This document shows positions 1 to 11,549 of a stretch of DNA of 64,000 nt, in pieces. The first letter of the stretch is position 1; each line of letters starts with the position of its first letter. Under the pieces are notes generated by a model that saw nothing but the letters and a program-made list of their open reading frames with translations, was not told where the DNA came from and did no database searches. Position numbers and translations under genes: made by a program. Where the stretch lies: contig NBBA01000002.1 of the NCBI GenBank assembly GCA_002794785.1, positions 1,116,001 through 1,180,000 of the forward strand. Reading direction: 5' to 3'. The DNA is from Coniferiporia sulphurascens (taxonomy: Eukaryota; Basidiomycota; Agaricomycetes; Hymenochaetales; Hymenochaetaceae).

Positions 1-1888
1 CGGAGTATACCAGGATCACATGCGATGTTAAAACATTGTTTTCCGATTGTTTACAAACGGGACGGACGCAAAGTTCTAAATTCTTCTCCAAATTCTGTTC
101 TGATGTCCGCTTGGCATTCAACGCTGTCTATACTGTAGGTCTATCTCGCGTTTTGCGCTGCATTCCTGACGACGTCGAAGCAATGCCGAAATCCCAGGCA
201 CATAAGAATCTCGTCGTTCTTTTTACGCAATACCACGACGGGCGCCGTATGGATATGTTCGTGATAATGTCGTGAGAATATTTACTGGCCAAAAACAGCT
301 TGGTGGACGACATATCGCTGGTACGCTAATCTGGCGTCGAATCGCGTCGATCGTGCCTGCGGCAAGTCAAAGATGTCCTACTATTCTGGGCTATAATTGT
401 TTTGCTTCCTAATATCTCTCGGAAGAAGCGCATGTACCTTAAAGGTCGGCCGAGTCAGTCATTAGCGCTGATAGACTGCGGATGCCCACTGCCTGTGCCT
501 GACAGATCGACTTACCTGACTTATCTGTTACTTGCATCTTGCTGCGCCATTTTCTCCTCATCAAAGCCTTACGGTCGCGCGAATACCGCTGTACGATCTA
601 ATGGCTGGCATTCTTTAGTGTGTTTTGGTTTAGTAACTCTCAAGGCTCGAGCGTAGAATGCCGGCGAATCGGGTGCCTGAGCTGTTGTGGGAGAGAAACG
701 CAACATTAAGTTCGTTATCAAGTGTACTACCTTCTGACGAACTTACGAGTGCAGGTTGCCTCTGGTAAACAAACTTTCTCATGGACAAACCGTACGGCAT
801 AATAATAATTGGATCATTTAAATGGATTTTTAGCCCGAAGGGATCTCTTCCTGTTCCATTCCGCGGTGTTGGTTCAAACAGGACTTCTAATGTTGCTGTT
901 CCCCTCTCCGAACGCTGACTTAGAAATCCGGAACGGAATTATTAGAAAGCCGAATAGGCATTCCACAATTTCGTTTGCCCAATTCATCCTTCTCAGACAT
1001 TGAAATGGCGGGATGCCGCTTGGAGCAAGTACTTGGTTCAAGATTGGCTCTTTCTTCCCATGCAGGTACCCCTGGATATTGATATTCTCTACGGGCAGAG
1101 ACATTTCAGCCACCAGCGCTTAGACACAATCTCCCACGTGCGGAGATCCGGCTGATCGCATGAAGAGACTCAGGCCTGACTTTCCGATTTCTATCATACC
1201 TGCTGCCATGTCCAAATAAGAAAGAAAAATTGAAGTCACTTACTCGAAGTTAGCTGATCTATAGTCAATAGAATCGCTTGGGATGTGGGCTGCCCTTCGC
1301 CTCCATCGGTTATGCGAACACGAAACACGATGGTCGGGACGCCCGACAGAAGGCTTGGCGTCGGACTCCTGCTGAAAAGACCGTCGAACGGCAGTACATC
1401 TATCTCTCACACGAACATACCCACCCACGACGACACGGACTTATATTTACGGGCGGGCGTTTCTCACCAGCGACCCTTCGATCGGACCCGGAAAAGGCCG
1501 CGCAAGATGTCGGCGGGTCCGGAAGCTCCCACGCCCGCGCAAATCCTTCCAAGCAGAACTTCTATTTGCAATCGGCGGACCCCAGAAGCGGATCGCCTCA
1601 GCTTCTCAGATGATCTGCCTGTGCCTTATTTCCTACGACTGAGCGCGTCAGGTCTGCGGATTATCCTATCATACCCGAATTGAGCTATGTTTGTTGACTT
1701 TTCCGCAACCCTGCCGTTGATTTGTATTTTTTCAAGGCATGACTCTGGTCGGTGTGCGTCCGGTCGCGCGAAACCGCTCTGCTGACTGTTGAAACCCGAA
1801 CTCCAAAAGTACGTACTCTATTTTACCCCGCTTTATTTCGATTATGTATGCTCCAGAGGCAGGGAAGGTATATGCGCTTGTGGAAATG
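1..1888. other. Intergenic part of the left arm, no gene recognised
   Basis: Only short open frames occur here. The ones that recur in the other arm (for example 402-656 against 52,768-52,992) show no recognisable domain and are broken differently in the two copies. I read this stretch as upstream DNA of the laccase. Confidence 0.6.
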
Positions 1889-1898
1889 CATAAAAGGG
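1889..1898 (+). promoter_or_regulatory. TATA-like box of the left laccase
   Basis: CATAAAAGGG lies about 75 bases before the laccase ATG. The same box at the same distance precedes the other laccase copy at 51,481-51,490, and related boxes precede the other two laccases. Confidence 0.55.
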
Positions 1899-1966
1899 AC
1901 GGTCGATGGACGGTCAACATCAGCAGCTCACTCTCATCCTTTCTCTCCGTTGAGGACTCGAAAGAT

Positions 1967-4500
1967 ATGTTCAAAGCTCCACGCTTACTTTTGTTCGTCG
2001 CTCTGGCCTTATCACGCCAGGCGCTCGCCGCTGTGGTTTCTGAAGTGTTGACCATCTCCAACGTCAACCTTGCCCCCGACGGTCTCAATCGCTCGTGAGT
2101 ACACTGCGTTCATCCCGTGCTCTGACGAGCGTACTCACCACTTTAACAGTACGGTAGTTGCCAATGGACAGTTCCCCGGACCACTGATTTCGGGAAACAT
2201 CGGTGATAACCTCCAGGTACCATTTTCACTCTGCGTCCGATGCCAGATGCGGAGACTTATGCTGTTGATAGATAAATGTTGTCGACGACCTCACGGACAC
2301 CAGCATGCGTCGGGCCACTTCCATCGTGAGTGCCTCAGCACCGTGTCTAAATAATTTGTGTTTAACCAAGTCCTTCATAGCATTGGCATGGTCTCTTCCA
2401 AGCTGGAACAAATGAGATGGACGGACCCGCCTGGGTCAATCAATGTCCTATAGTCCCCGGAAATTCTTTCCTGTGGGTTAAACTTATCTTGTTGCTCACA
2501 GTCGTCTGATTCTAAGCTCTCGTATTCCATAGATACGACTTTAGCGTCCCTGGTCAATCCGGCACATATTGGTACCACTCGCATCTTTCAACTCAATACT
2601 GTGACGGCCTTCGGTGATTCTTTTATTTTACGACATCCGACTCGGCCCATTACTAACACAACAAATATGCACTTAGCGGTCCTTTGGTTCTCTATGGTAA
2701 AGTCATGCTCTTCCCCGTGTGATATCCGTACCTCATGGTTTAAACAGACCCGAATGACCCTCTTGCGGATATGTACGATGTCGATGATGGTAAGCTTCAT
2801 GTTTATTATCGTGGACCTTCAGCTTGTTTATCTAGTCCTCGTTTTGTAGAAAACACGGTCATTACCCTCGCGGACTGGTACCATAACGTCGCTCCGTCTC
2901 TCTTCCCGAATACCGGCGATGTCGATCCGTATGTGATCGCCTTTGTGCGTGCTGCTAAATTTCCTGACCGGCTTTAGGACACCGGATTCGACTACTATTA
3001 ACGGCCTCGGTCGATACTCGGGTGGGCCTACTGACTCTGCTCTGGCCGTTGTTGGAGTCACTTCGGTCAACGGCAAGTACAATGGAACTTTGTATTTCTA
3101 AGCTATTGCTGACTTCCAATCAATAGTTATCGTTTCCGTATCGTCAGCACAAGCTGTTACCCTTCGTGATTATCACACAGTCATTTCTCATACACTTAGG
3201 GCCTAATTATTCCCCTCCAGGTACACATTCTCGATTGATGGCCATAACATGACTGTAATAGAAGCCGATGGAACGGAGACGGAGCCCGTCACTGTCGACT
3301 CCCTTGTTATCTTTTCTTCTCAGCGCTACTCTGTCGTTGTCACCGCGGATCAAGCTGTGGATAATTACTGTGAGTACATCCCTAGCATCTCCGGACCCGC
3401 TCATTTACATTGTGCTCAGGGATTCGAGCTGAGCCTTCGGTTGGCACAACCGGATTTGATAGCGGCATCAACTCTGCTATCCTGCGCTACTCCGGCGCCA
3501 ACGAGGTCGATCCGACGACTAGCCAGACTACCGATGGGACAGTGCTCAACGAAGCAGACCTGGCGGTAGGCTCAGCCTCACTTGTGCATTGTGCAAGCAT
3601 ACTGACATATCTCCTTCGTCACTTTGAAAGCCCCTTGTGAACCCAGGAGCCGTACGAAATACTCCTCTTCCTGACTAGTAATTTAACACCCTAATCCATT
3701 CTTTTGCAGCCCGGTGAAGCGGTCGCGGGAGGTGTCGATTACGCACTTAACATGGTTATCGGACTCGTGCGTCCATGTTCAAAAATTCTCTTTCGTGGGC
3801 ACTTAGTGATCTTTTTATACTTGTAGAACTTCACTAGTGGAATGCACACGGTCAACGGCGTCTCCTGGGTCCCGCCTAGCGTACCTGTACTGCTCCAGGT
3901 CCTCAGCGGCACTACCAACGCGGCAGACCTCCTCCCGGCTTCCTCAATCTACGCACTTCCCGGCAATAGCACCATCGAGATTTCCTTGCCTGGTGCTTTC
4001 CCAGTTAGTTCACACCAAACCTGCCCTGTTCTCTTCCCAAGCTCCATGCTAACGAAATTGTAGCACCCCATCCACCTTCATGGACACAACTTCGACGTCG
4101 TCCGCGTTGCGGGCAGTACGGAGTACAACTACGTTAACCCGGTACGCCGCGATACGGTCAGCATCGGCGGAGCGAGTGACAACGTCACGATCCGCTTCAC
4201 GACTAACAATGCGGGCCCGTGGTACATGCATTGCCACATCGACTGGCATCTGGAGGCGTAAGTGCATTACTAGCTGCTCTTGCACTACGGATTTAAATTT
4301 ATTGTCTTCATCCTTTCAAGTGGTTTGGCTGTTGTATTTGCTGAGGGCCTTGACAACATCGCCGGATCGAACCCCAACAACAGTGAGTACTCTTATTTGG
4401 AGTGGATTGTCGGTCACTTACATGCTTTGTCTACCAAGCTGCATGGAACGAGCTCTGCCCTGACTATTCCGCCGCGGATCCGGATACTGCTTTTGAGTAA
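1967..4500 (+). pseudogene. Laccase (multicopper oxidase), left-arm copy with a frameshift
   Basis: A secreted laccase would oxidise phenols with one electron each and reduce O2 to water at a four-copper centre. Exon 1 (1,967-2,094) encodes a signal peptide starting [10 protein letters not shown] and the laccase start [18 protein letters not shown]. Later exons carry all four copper signatures: [38 protein letters not shown] and [16 protein letters not shown]. The protein ends in PDTAFE. Compared with its twin at 48,878-51,409, one A is missing between 3,064 and 3,065 (CACTTCGGTC against CACTTCAGGTC). That shifts the frame before the RYRFR exon, so two thirds of the protein, including copper sites 3 and 4, is out of frame. 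The following intron has a GC donor. No alternative splice restoring the frame was found. A sequencing error is the main alternative. Confidence 0.7.
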
Positions 4501-5354
4501 ATGGATCGCGGAGTTAAATTATCGTTCCCTTCCTAAGGAACTCTGGCGCCTGACAGTATTCGCTCAACAAAGGAATCTAAATTTTAAGAGTATGTACAAT
4601 TGAAGGATATTGGCTACAGTTAGTTTCTCTGGGGAGTTATTGGTCTATTTCTGGGGGATATTTTGTAGAGGGTAACAATTGGTATTTATGGTTAAAAGGA
4701 AATTGTGTTCGTCATTTTATCTACTCCCAAATCAAGCGTTCTTGTAAACATGCCCGAAAGCGGAAAGGTCAAGCCACATGAATTGCTATACACAGTTCAA
4801 TGATGTAGTAAGTGTCCCGCGCTTTACTTCCTGCCGCCGCAAGCTCTTTAATATGGCTGAAGACCGGGTTTGGTTCCATTGTAAGCTGGTTTGACTCGAC
4901 CACATTTTCTGGTGCCATGGTCTACTGATATAACTTTCCTGATTCGTCATCCTTTCGGACCGAAGTTCTGAATAGAATCTTTATGCTTCTGTTAAGTCAC
5001 CGACAACGACAAGAGTCCTTGTGGACGTACTTATCCTTGATTATGTGTGCCTGGTGTGACTTGCTTTGGATTTCCCGGTCCGGATCGGAGCTTGGAATGC
5101 CTGAGGTATGATTGCCACTGTCATCTACAGTAGTAGTCATAAGTAATCAGATGGTACTGCATTGTATGATACAAATTCATGATAATAAACCGTACGAATT
5201 CCGGGCTACCAGAGAACTACATCCACTCTGTCCTGCAGGGAACATAAACACGCCTGATCATCCCGTTCAGTTTATCTGCCCGAAGTCTAGACTCTAGACC
5301 CGTCCGTCCGCGCGGCGGATGCCGATCATACTATTACTAGGTAAATGGCTTTGA
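4501..5354. other. Duplicated intergenic DNA downstream of the laccase
   Basis: The stretch is collinear with about 48,060-48,877 in the inverted arm. It probably includes the laccase 3' untranslated region and has no open frame with a recognisable product. Several short ORFs do not survive in the other copy. Confidence 0.6.
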
Positions 5355-5489
5355 TGTAAGACCTCTAGGGGTCTCAGTTAAACCAGTTCTATAGGTTTCC
5401 GAGAGGGCAACGTAAGCGTAAGCTAAGAGATGGCTTACATCAAGACCTATCAAGACCTATATAGACCCTGCTTATGTAACCCCCTTACA
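5355..5489. mobile_element. 135-bp MITE-like insertion with target-site duplication
   Basis: The element starts TGTAAG and ends CTTACA, so its ends are a 6-base inverted repeat. It is flanked by the 5-base direct repeat TTTGA (5,350-5,354 and 5,490-5,494). The matching place in the other arm, near 48,045-48,055, has one TTTGA-like site and no insert, which is an empty site. Inside are a small palindrome (GACCTCTAGGGGTC) and a short tandem CAAGACCTAT. It has no coding capacity, so it is non-autonomous. The DNA-transposon superfamily cannot be settled from this one copy. Confidence 0.75.
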
Positions 5490-5916
5490 TTTGATTCGGT
5501 TCGCAACAAAGTTCATGGAAAAAGACAGATTCGCATCGACGGCCACTACCCGTAGTGTCACTGGCAGGAGGGTTAGAGTTGGTCCAGACCTCATACTCGT
5601 AGTCGCAGTACAGATGCGTACAAGGTACAGATCCTGTAAAGAGCCAATTCCTTATGGTTGTCCGGATTACGTTTTCTCCACTAATGATCTCACTGAAACT
5701 CACAAATCATTCATCAAACGGTGGGTACGTGTAACGATGCCTTCGGTTCCACTTTTAATATTACTGTATGTGCGCTCGTCCGCGTCTAAAAAGTTACGCG
5801 GGAACTTCAATGCATCGCGTAACTGAAAGGCTAACGACCCGGATCATAGAAATACTTCGGGCCGGCTTCTGAACGGTCGGTACCGGTAGCTTTTTCCATA
5901 CCGCCCACTACGAGTT

Positions 5917-5983
5917 ATGCTCAAAGCCGCTTTTCTATCGCCTCTCGTTTCTCTGGCTCTGTCCTACCAGGTGCTCGTTGTGG
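5917..5983 (+). pseudogene. Truncated laccase start (signal peptide only)
   Basis: From ATG at 5,917 the sequence follows the first codons of the laccase that starts at 47,337 ([15 protein letters not shown] then YQV), including its promoter-proximal DNA upstream. Similarity stops at about 5,983, inside the signal peptide, and block X follows directly. No mature laccase part is present. The left arm therefore once had a second laccase next to the first, as the right arm does, and lost it by a deletion or rearrangement with a breakpoint here. Confidence 0.8.
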
Positions 5984-5985
5984 AG

Positions 5986-8900
5986 GGGAGGAAGACACGC
6001 GAATGAGTTCAATAGCGACTGAGAGAGGTCGACAGTCGGATTTTGCAAGTGCTACTACTTTTCGGGAAGAAGAGCCAGCGGGAACGTCTGTAGAATTATT
6101 TGAGATTTCCTGGCTAGTCTCGGACGGGACTGCCTTCGTGCCCTCCTCAGGAACAAATCCAGCGGAACGGACGCATGAAGCTGGCAGCGGCCATGCCCAT
6201 TCGCTCATGCCATACACGCACTTGGGCGAACACCGATAACAGCAAGAGGCACTAGGTGTGTAGCTTAAAAACATACATCATTTACATCGGGTGTTAATGA
6301 CATAGCACATGCAAGCAAGTAGGCACCGATAATTTCTTGTGTGAAAGAGTTTGCTAACAAAAACGGAACTCGACGGAAAGTGGCAGTGCACATGAATGGA
6401 AGTGAGTAAAGGGAGTACTAGACATAAAATTTGACGATATAGTTCACATATCCGTCGTCTCCCTTTGATAACTTATTCTAAGGAGTATAATGGTCAACGA
6501 GGAACTTGGGAGCTCCAGTTCCAGTATCGAAACTCCGCTTCTATCAACCGATTCGCGGATCTGCAGATCATCGCGTCGATCAACGCTCGTCCTTTTCCCT
6601 TTAGCCACCACTACTGTCATGACCATCTGGACTATTAACGAACAAAATTTTTAGTTTCAACGCTGCGACTACGCAGTTGAAAGGGAAAAATACAGGTTCC
6701 TCGTGCAACTGCACACAGGGTCGTTCTAGACCCATGTTTACTCCCGGAACAACCACCAAAAAGCAGTCTGAACTACGATAGCCGCTATTTCCAGCCCTCA
6801 TATCAAGCACCGACGATATATATGATCTAATATGTCCATTTCGCTCTTACGGCATGTGTTTGAATTTATCTCCATCCAAATAGCCCACAACAGGCGCGAA
6901 AACACTTCAATTCTGGTCCAGACCTCTCGAAGCTCCAGCAGCTCTTTGACTGCTACCCCCATCATCGCGCCTTAGTGCAACCAGTATTTGTCTTTAGCTA
7001 CACCCAACACACCTACCATCCCTACTCCCCTTCTTCCCTCTCTCTTGCTCCCTTCTCGTCCGGGGACGCTACTCGGGCGTGCGACGGACGTCAGACCGGG
7101 CGGGGAGTACAGGGAAGGTGCCTCTTCTCTGTGCTTCCTCGTCTGTGTCGCGCCGTGGTGGAACTGGATGGAGTAGCAGACAAGTTCCTTTCCTCCATTA
7201 CATCTCTTGCGCACCTGCTTCTACTCCCACAGAACCTACATCGCGAGACGCTGGGGCGTGCGACGGACGTGACGGCGATGGCCAGGATTCTCAGGGAGAC
7301 TGGCCACCTCCTTGGGTTTCTGCAGCTTGAGTCTGAGCGCGAGGGAAGGGACTGAAACATTCTGGCGAGTTGCAAGTGTTGTCGTATTTACCCACTCGCT
7401 TGATCCTTCCCCTAGATCCTATTAGAACGACGTTGGAGCGAGATGTGGTTCCCGGGCGAACGACATGTGCCGGTACCGGTGGGAAGGCCGGGGAAGGTGC
7501 CTCTTCTCTGGTTTTCCTATCGGCGCCGTGCAGTGTTATGTCGCGCCGTGGAAGGGCGGGCTTGGGGAGAGGCGGCTCTGATGCAGACAAGTCCACATAT
7601 TCTCATATCCATCTTTTTCTCCGCTTCGCTCCTTTCTCACACGCTGCGTTTCGTCTCAGGCTGTTTTTCGTGCAGGGCAGGTCAGACAGCCGCGAGACGC
7701 CAATGGGCGTGCGACGGACGCGACGGCATTGGCGACGAGACCCGGAGAGGCGCTGGCCACCTCTTCGAGTCTCCGAAGCTTGAGTCTGAGCGTGAAGGAT
7801 CGGGCTGAGACAGCATTAGCGAGTCGTTTCTTTCGTCACGCTAGTACGCTCACTTGGTCTTTTTTTCGCTCAGCACTCGGGTTAGCAGAAAATTTTGGAT
7901 TTGCGTTCGCGGGACGTCTACCAGGAGAGCGGCGAGGGTCCGAGTAAACGAGGGAGGACAGGGAAGGTGCCTCTTTTCCCGACTTCCCCGTTTGCCCGTG
8001 ACTTGTCGCGCTGTTGAGATTGGCTCATGTCTTGGACGGACGAGCTTCCATATACCCCCAGAGTCCTTTTCCTTTATTCTCCCTTGCTTCATATTTTCGT
8101 CCAGACTGATATTGATTGGTCAGGTATTTCTCGCGAGACGCTTTGGGCGTGCGACGGACGTGATGACGAGGGTGAGGGGAATGCAGGAGGTTGGCCACCT
8201 CCTGGGTTCCTTGCAACCCGAGCCAAAGCGTGATGGAATGGTGCTGCGTTATCACGATGAGTTCTCCTTGACGATCTCGTCTATACACACTCTCGCTCGT
8301 CCTCTTCTTTTCTTCAGATTCCTTTTATGGCGGAGTGGACCTACATTCGGAGGATGCGTTGGACGGGGGACGGGACACGAAGGCGATAGCACCGAGAGAC
8401 CGAGGAGGCTGGTCTCCTTCTCGGTTCTTCGGTGGTTGACCCCGAGCGTGGAGAGGCGGGCGCACCGGCGATGGCTGACGAGTCGTGGAGGCTGGCCACC
8501 GCCACGACTTAGACGCTTGACCCTCTACGTCTCCAGGGCTTCCTTCGGCAACATACGTGCGTTTCCATCGGGACCGTCGTTAGTGAGAGGCGGGGTACGG
8601 GGGAAAGTGGGGCGGGGTGGATGGGGAGTTGAGCGGGAGGGAAAACCCTCCCGTGAGTTCTTCATTATTCACCCACCGAGACAGACGACTGACTTTTCAT
8701 TTTCTCTTCTTCCGTTTTCTATGTCTTCGTGCCCTCGTTACTCGACGTTTTCCGACGGCCGTGCGTGGACCCCCCGGAGTCGTGTACGCGGTTCGGGTCC
8801 GAGGACTCGTGAAGCAGGCCACCTCCTGGGTTCGGCAGTCCGACCCGGCCGACGGACCAAGGTAGGGGTGAGGGAATGCGTGATCGGGCGGGCGGGCGGG

Positions 8901-9490
8901 CGGGAGGGTCAATATTAGTTTAGAGCTGTGCGGATTCTTCTTGCGTCTTGTCTTTCTCTTAAATTTACTCTTTCGTTGTATATTCGATCCGCTTATCTCC
9001 TGCTTATAAATTGAGCTTGTGGAACAGAACTTCGAACCCTGAACCTTGATCCTTAAGCGCGCGTGGGTCACGGCCGGTGGAGGCGGAGGTGGGGCACGAC
9101 ATGGTCTCATGCACATGCGCTTTGCGGGGTACGGACTTACTCGCCCAGTGATAACATCTTCCTCACGCGACAGTTAAAGCCGAATGTTAGACGACCCAAA
9201 GTAAGAAAGGACGAATGTCACGCGTATGGTTCTACATCGCATCGACCGGGAGTGCTCGCGGCGCTCGGGTCGTAGAGGTCCAGTTTCAACGCTCCTATGC
9301 GCGTCGTGCAAGCCACTGTAGAGATGCGCACTGTCGCCATCGACATTCCTACCAATCGAGGGGACGCGGATTGCGGACAGGGCCTTCACAAGTACGTAAC
9401 GCGCACAATAAATAATATCGACAGCACCTTCCGCTCTCTTCTTAAAGGAAAATCGTGGGCTCGTGTGCGGACGCTATTATTCCTGCTTTG
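5986..9490 (+). repeat. Block X, left copy (pairs with inverted 59,030-63,291)
   Basis: About 3.5 kb of mostly GC-rich DNA matches the reverse complement of 59,030-63,291. Matches cover the left edge (5,990-6,230 with about 63,060-63,291), the middle (6,440-6,640 with about 62,700-62,850), the module region and the far end near 9,490. Some short frames look alike in both copies, such as the ERTHEAG..H.HSLMP stretch at about 6,170-6,210. Indels between copies break most long frames, so the block is probably not one conserved gene. No transposase or reverse-transcriptase motif was recognised. Confidence 0.75.
7077..8240 (+). repeat. Three alternating A/B modules inside block X
   Basis: Module A contains GGGAAGGTGCCTCTT at about 7,111, 7,490 and 7,960. 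Module B contains GCGTGCGACGGACG at about 7,256, 7,707 and 8,147, preceded by CGCGAGACGC and followed by GGCCACCTCCT. An extra B core lies at 7,077 just before the first A. Units are about 380-470 bp and diverged, joined by pyrimidine-rich spacers. The same order occurs inverted at about 61,145-62,230. Weaker GGCCACC remnants continue to about 8,830. Confidence 0.75.
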
Positions 9491-9788
9491 ACAAGTTAAT
9501 GCCTCGCGAGCGACGAAAACATTTATAGTATTATGTCGCTTTTCTGTTTTCGACATCCCTTTGACGGTCAGACGTGAGGCACGAACGAAGGGTGAGAGGA
9601 AGCCAGAAAACGGATCCAAGGTTGTCGTAGTCAGTTCAACGAATCATCTCTGCATTAATGTGCTGTGCTGAGTAATACACGACATTACGTCAGAGTATAA
9701 TGCTTATGTAATCGAAACGCGTCATATTTTGTTCCTACCTTACATTACGATCGTTCCGAGCCCTTGTCGGTGCATCTATGATTTGAAT

Positions 9789-11078
9789 ATGTCACGGTCC
9801 GCATACGCGTCGGGCACTGCTGATATACCCCATTTTATTCTCGACCTCCTTATTGATACCCTCATTCGCGGTAGAAAGGCGATCGCGATCGATGCTGAAG
9901 AGTATGGATACTCGAAGTTTCGCTTCGGTTTTGGTTCAAGCGGATGCAAAACTCTCTGGAATATGACGCTTGTTCATCGGACCTGGACAAGTATCGCGCG
10001 CCGTGGCTTATGGTACAGAGCTGTATTAAGCATCAAGGACTTAGAGATGGCCGGACACGATTTGGTTCGCTGCCAGCAGTTGCGAGAGCTCGCGATTGTA
10101 ATGGGTGACGACAATCCGGACGACAATACGAATACTCAAGAAGGAATCCTCTCCAGTTTCCTTCAGCGATCTATAAACGTAAAAACTCTTTACATTGACA
10201 TCGGCGATGAGCGCAGGATGGAAGTCGAGAATTTCCTCTGTCAACCCTCCTTTCAACCGAAGCTAGAAAGACTCTGGATTATGGGCGATGCGCAGTTATG
10301 CGCGGGCCAGATCTGTGCGGCAGTATCGAAAATGCAGAACTTAAGGAGCTTGGTCCTTGACTGTCCGAACGATGACTCCGCCGATGTTTGGATGCCTGAT
10401 GGAATAGGCCCTCCGGAGAAATTGCGTTCCGTTGCAATATTAGAACCTTTAGATTGGCCCTATGTCGTTTGGCTTCTTCAACCGCGCGGAGGCGATGGTG
10501 TGTCAGACCTTGCCATATCTTTAGAGCATGCCGAGCAACTAGAGGAGAATCCCGAATTTGTATCCCAGTTCTATGAGTGTCTACCGCGACTAAAATCACT
10601 TCACGTGTCGACCAACAAAGCTACATATTACGATGCAGAGTATCTACAGACGGATGCGCTTAACTCTTTCCTTCCCAAGGCTACAAGTCTTCAGCGTCTT
10701 ACGCTGTCTGTCAACAAGGTTCATGTAACTCATCTGAACATTCCCGACAGTGTCATGCGGCTACACATACACAAGGACATTCACGTTTCAGAAATTGAAG
10801 ACTCCCGCCATCGCAAGGCATTTTCGACCGATGATTCTTCTATATCATCTATATTGGCAGGAGTATCGTCTTCGTCCTCATCTCCGTGTCGTTTGAATAC
10901 ATTGGTCATCTCCGTCACTAAGACACGCGACCTCACTGCCGGCGAATTGGATGTACTCTCTGCCTTGTTCAAAAAAACGCATGCGATTTGCCGGGACATG
11001 CAAATTGCATTATCCTTCGAATCGCGACGCTCCTCATATCTAGACGACATCGCTGAGAACACAGCGTTTACGGACTAA
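9789..11078 (+). CDS. F-box/LRR-like protein, single exon
   Basis: This single open frame of about 430 codons starts at ATG 9,789. The frame opens further upstream at 9,729, but that N-terminus looks like leader sequence. Residues ~10-80 resemble a degenerate F-box (DIPHFILDLLIDTLI, then LVHRTWTSIARRGLWY). The rest has recurring leucine-rich segments (LRELAIVMG, LKSLHV, LQRLTL) like the substrate-binding half of fungal F-box proteins. Such proteins recruit targets to SCF ubiquitin ligases through Skp1. The target is unknown. Its last ~98 codons have a close paralogue at the right edge of the window (63,707-64,000, minus strand). It follows block X directly. Confidence 0.8.
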   Translation: MSRSAYASGTADIPHFILDLLIDTLIRGRKAIAIDAEEYGYSKFRFGFGSSGCKTLWNMTLVHRTWTSIARRGLWYRAVLSIKDLEMAGHDLVRCQQLRELAIVMGDDNPDDNTNTQEGILSSFLQRSINVKTLYIDIGDERRMEVENFLCQPSFQPKLERLWIMGDAQLCAGQICAAVSKMQNLRSLVLDCPNDDSADVWMPDGIGPPEKLRSVAILEPLDWPYVVWLLQPRGGDGVSDLAISLEHAEQLEENPEFVSQFYECLPRLKSLHVSTNKATYYDAEYLQTDALNSFLPKATSLQRLTLSVNKVHVTHLNIPDSVMRLHIHKDIHVSEIEDSRHRKAFSTDDSSISSILAGVSSSSSSPCRLNTLVISVTKTRDLTAGELDVLSALFKKTHAICRDMQIALSFESRRSSYLDDIAENTAFTD

Positions 11079-11549
11079 AGAGAAAGGTACGTTTCCATGA
11101 AATTTTGGCCGATGCGCCGCTACTCATTCCATCATTTTGACTTCAAGCTGCAGTAACCATTGATATGTTTAGTTTGGGACAGTTGATTGCGTGTCCGTTA
11201 CTCAAAGATGCGCAAACCAGTACCGCCACCTGTAGTCTCTCTCTCTCATCTGGTACTTGTCTTGATCTTTCTTCTCTGCGCATGCGTAGTTGATCTGCAC
11301 TTGACAGAACTTTATGTATGCAAGTTACCCAGATATCTGTAATTGATTCCATCCAGGCCGAAGAAATTACTTTTACAAGATGCAATGTATTTCTTCAAAG
11401 TAGAACTAGCGAAAAACTTCACAAATAAAGGAGTTGTCTCTCCTCTGGACAAGATGTGGTCTAACCTTCTAGCAATCCACTCACTCCTTCTTCCACTCCT
11501 CCTGATGAGTACAGTCACCCTTGACGGCTAGCAATTGATCATCAGGGTA
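11079..11549. other. Intergenic, nothing recognised
   Basis: About 470 bases between the F-box stop and the 3' end of the decayed reductase. Only short frames without recognisable motifs are present. Confidence 0.5.

Larger units (their letters stand above)
1..5983 (+). repeat. Left arm of a large inverted duplication
   Basis: This arm matches the reverse complement of about 47,272-53,413 nearly continuously. Position 1 pairs with about 53,413. The laccase at 1,967-4,500 pairs with the one at 48,878-51,409. The last matching stretch pairs the signal-peptide region at 5,917-5,983 with the start of the laccase at 47,337. Both intergenic and coding sequence are conserved, with scattered substitutions and small indels. 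The homology probably runs off the left edge of the window. It stops sharply near 5,984, where block X begins. Confidence 0.9.

Noticed and set aside
7854..8918. 354-codon plus-strand ORF in block X
   Set aside because: The frame is not kept in the inverted copy, the composition is Arg/Gly/Ser low-complexity, and it runs across module and spacer alike.
7021..8918. Block X as a Helitron or other capture transposon
   Set aside because: No helicase/Rep motif, no convincing hairpin with CTRR end, and block ends are set only by loss of similarity.
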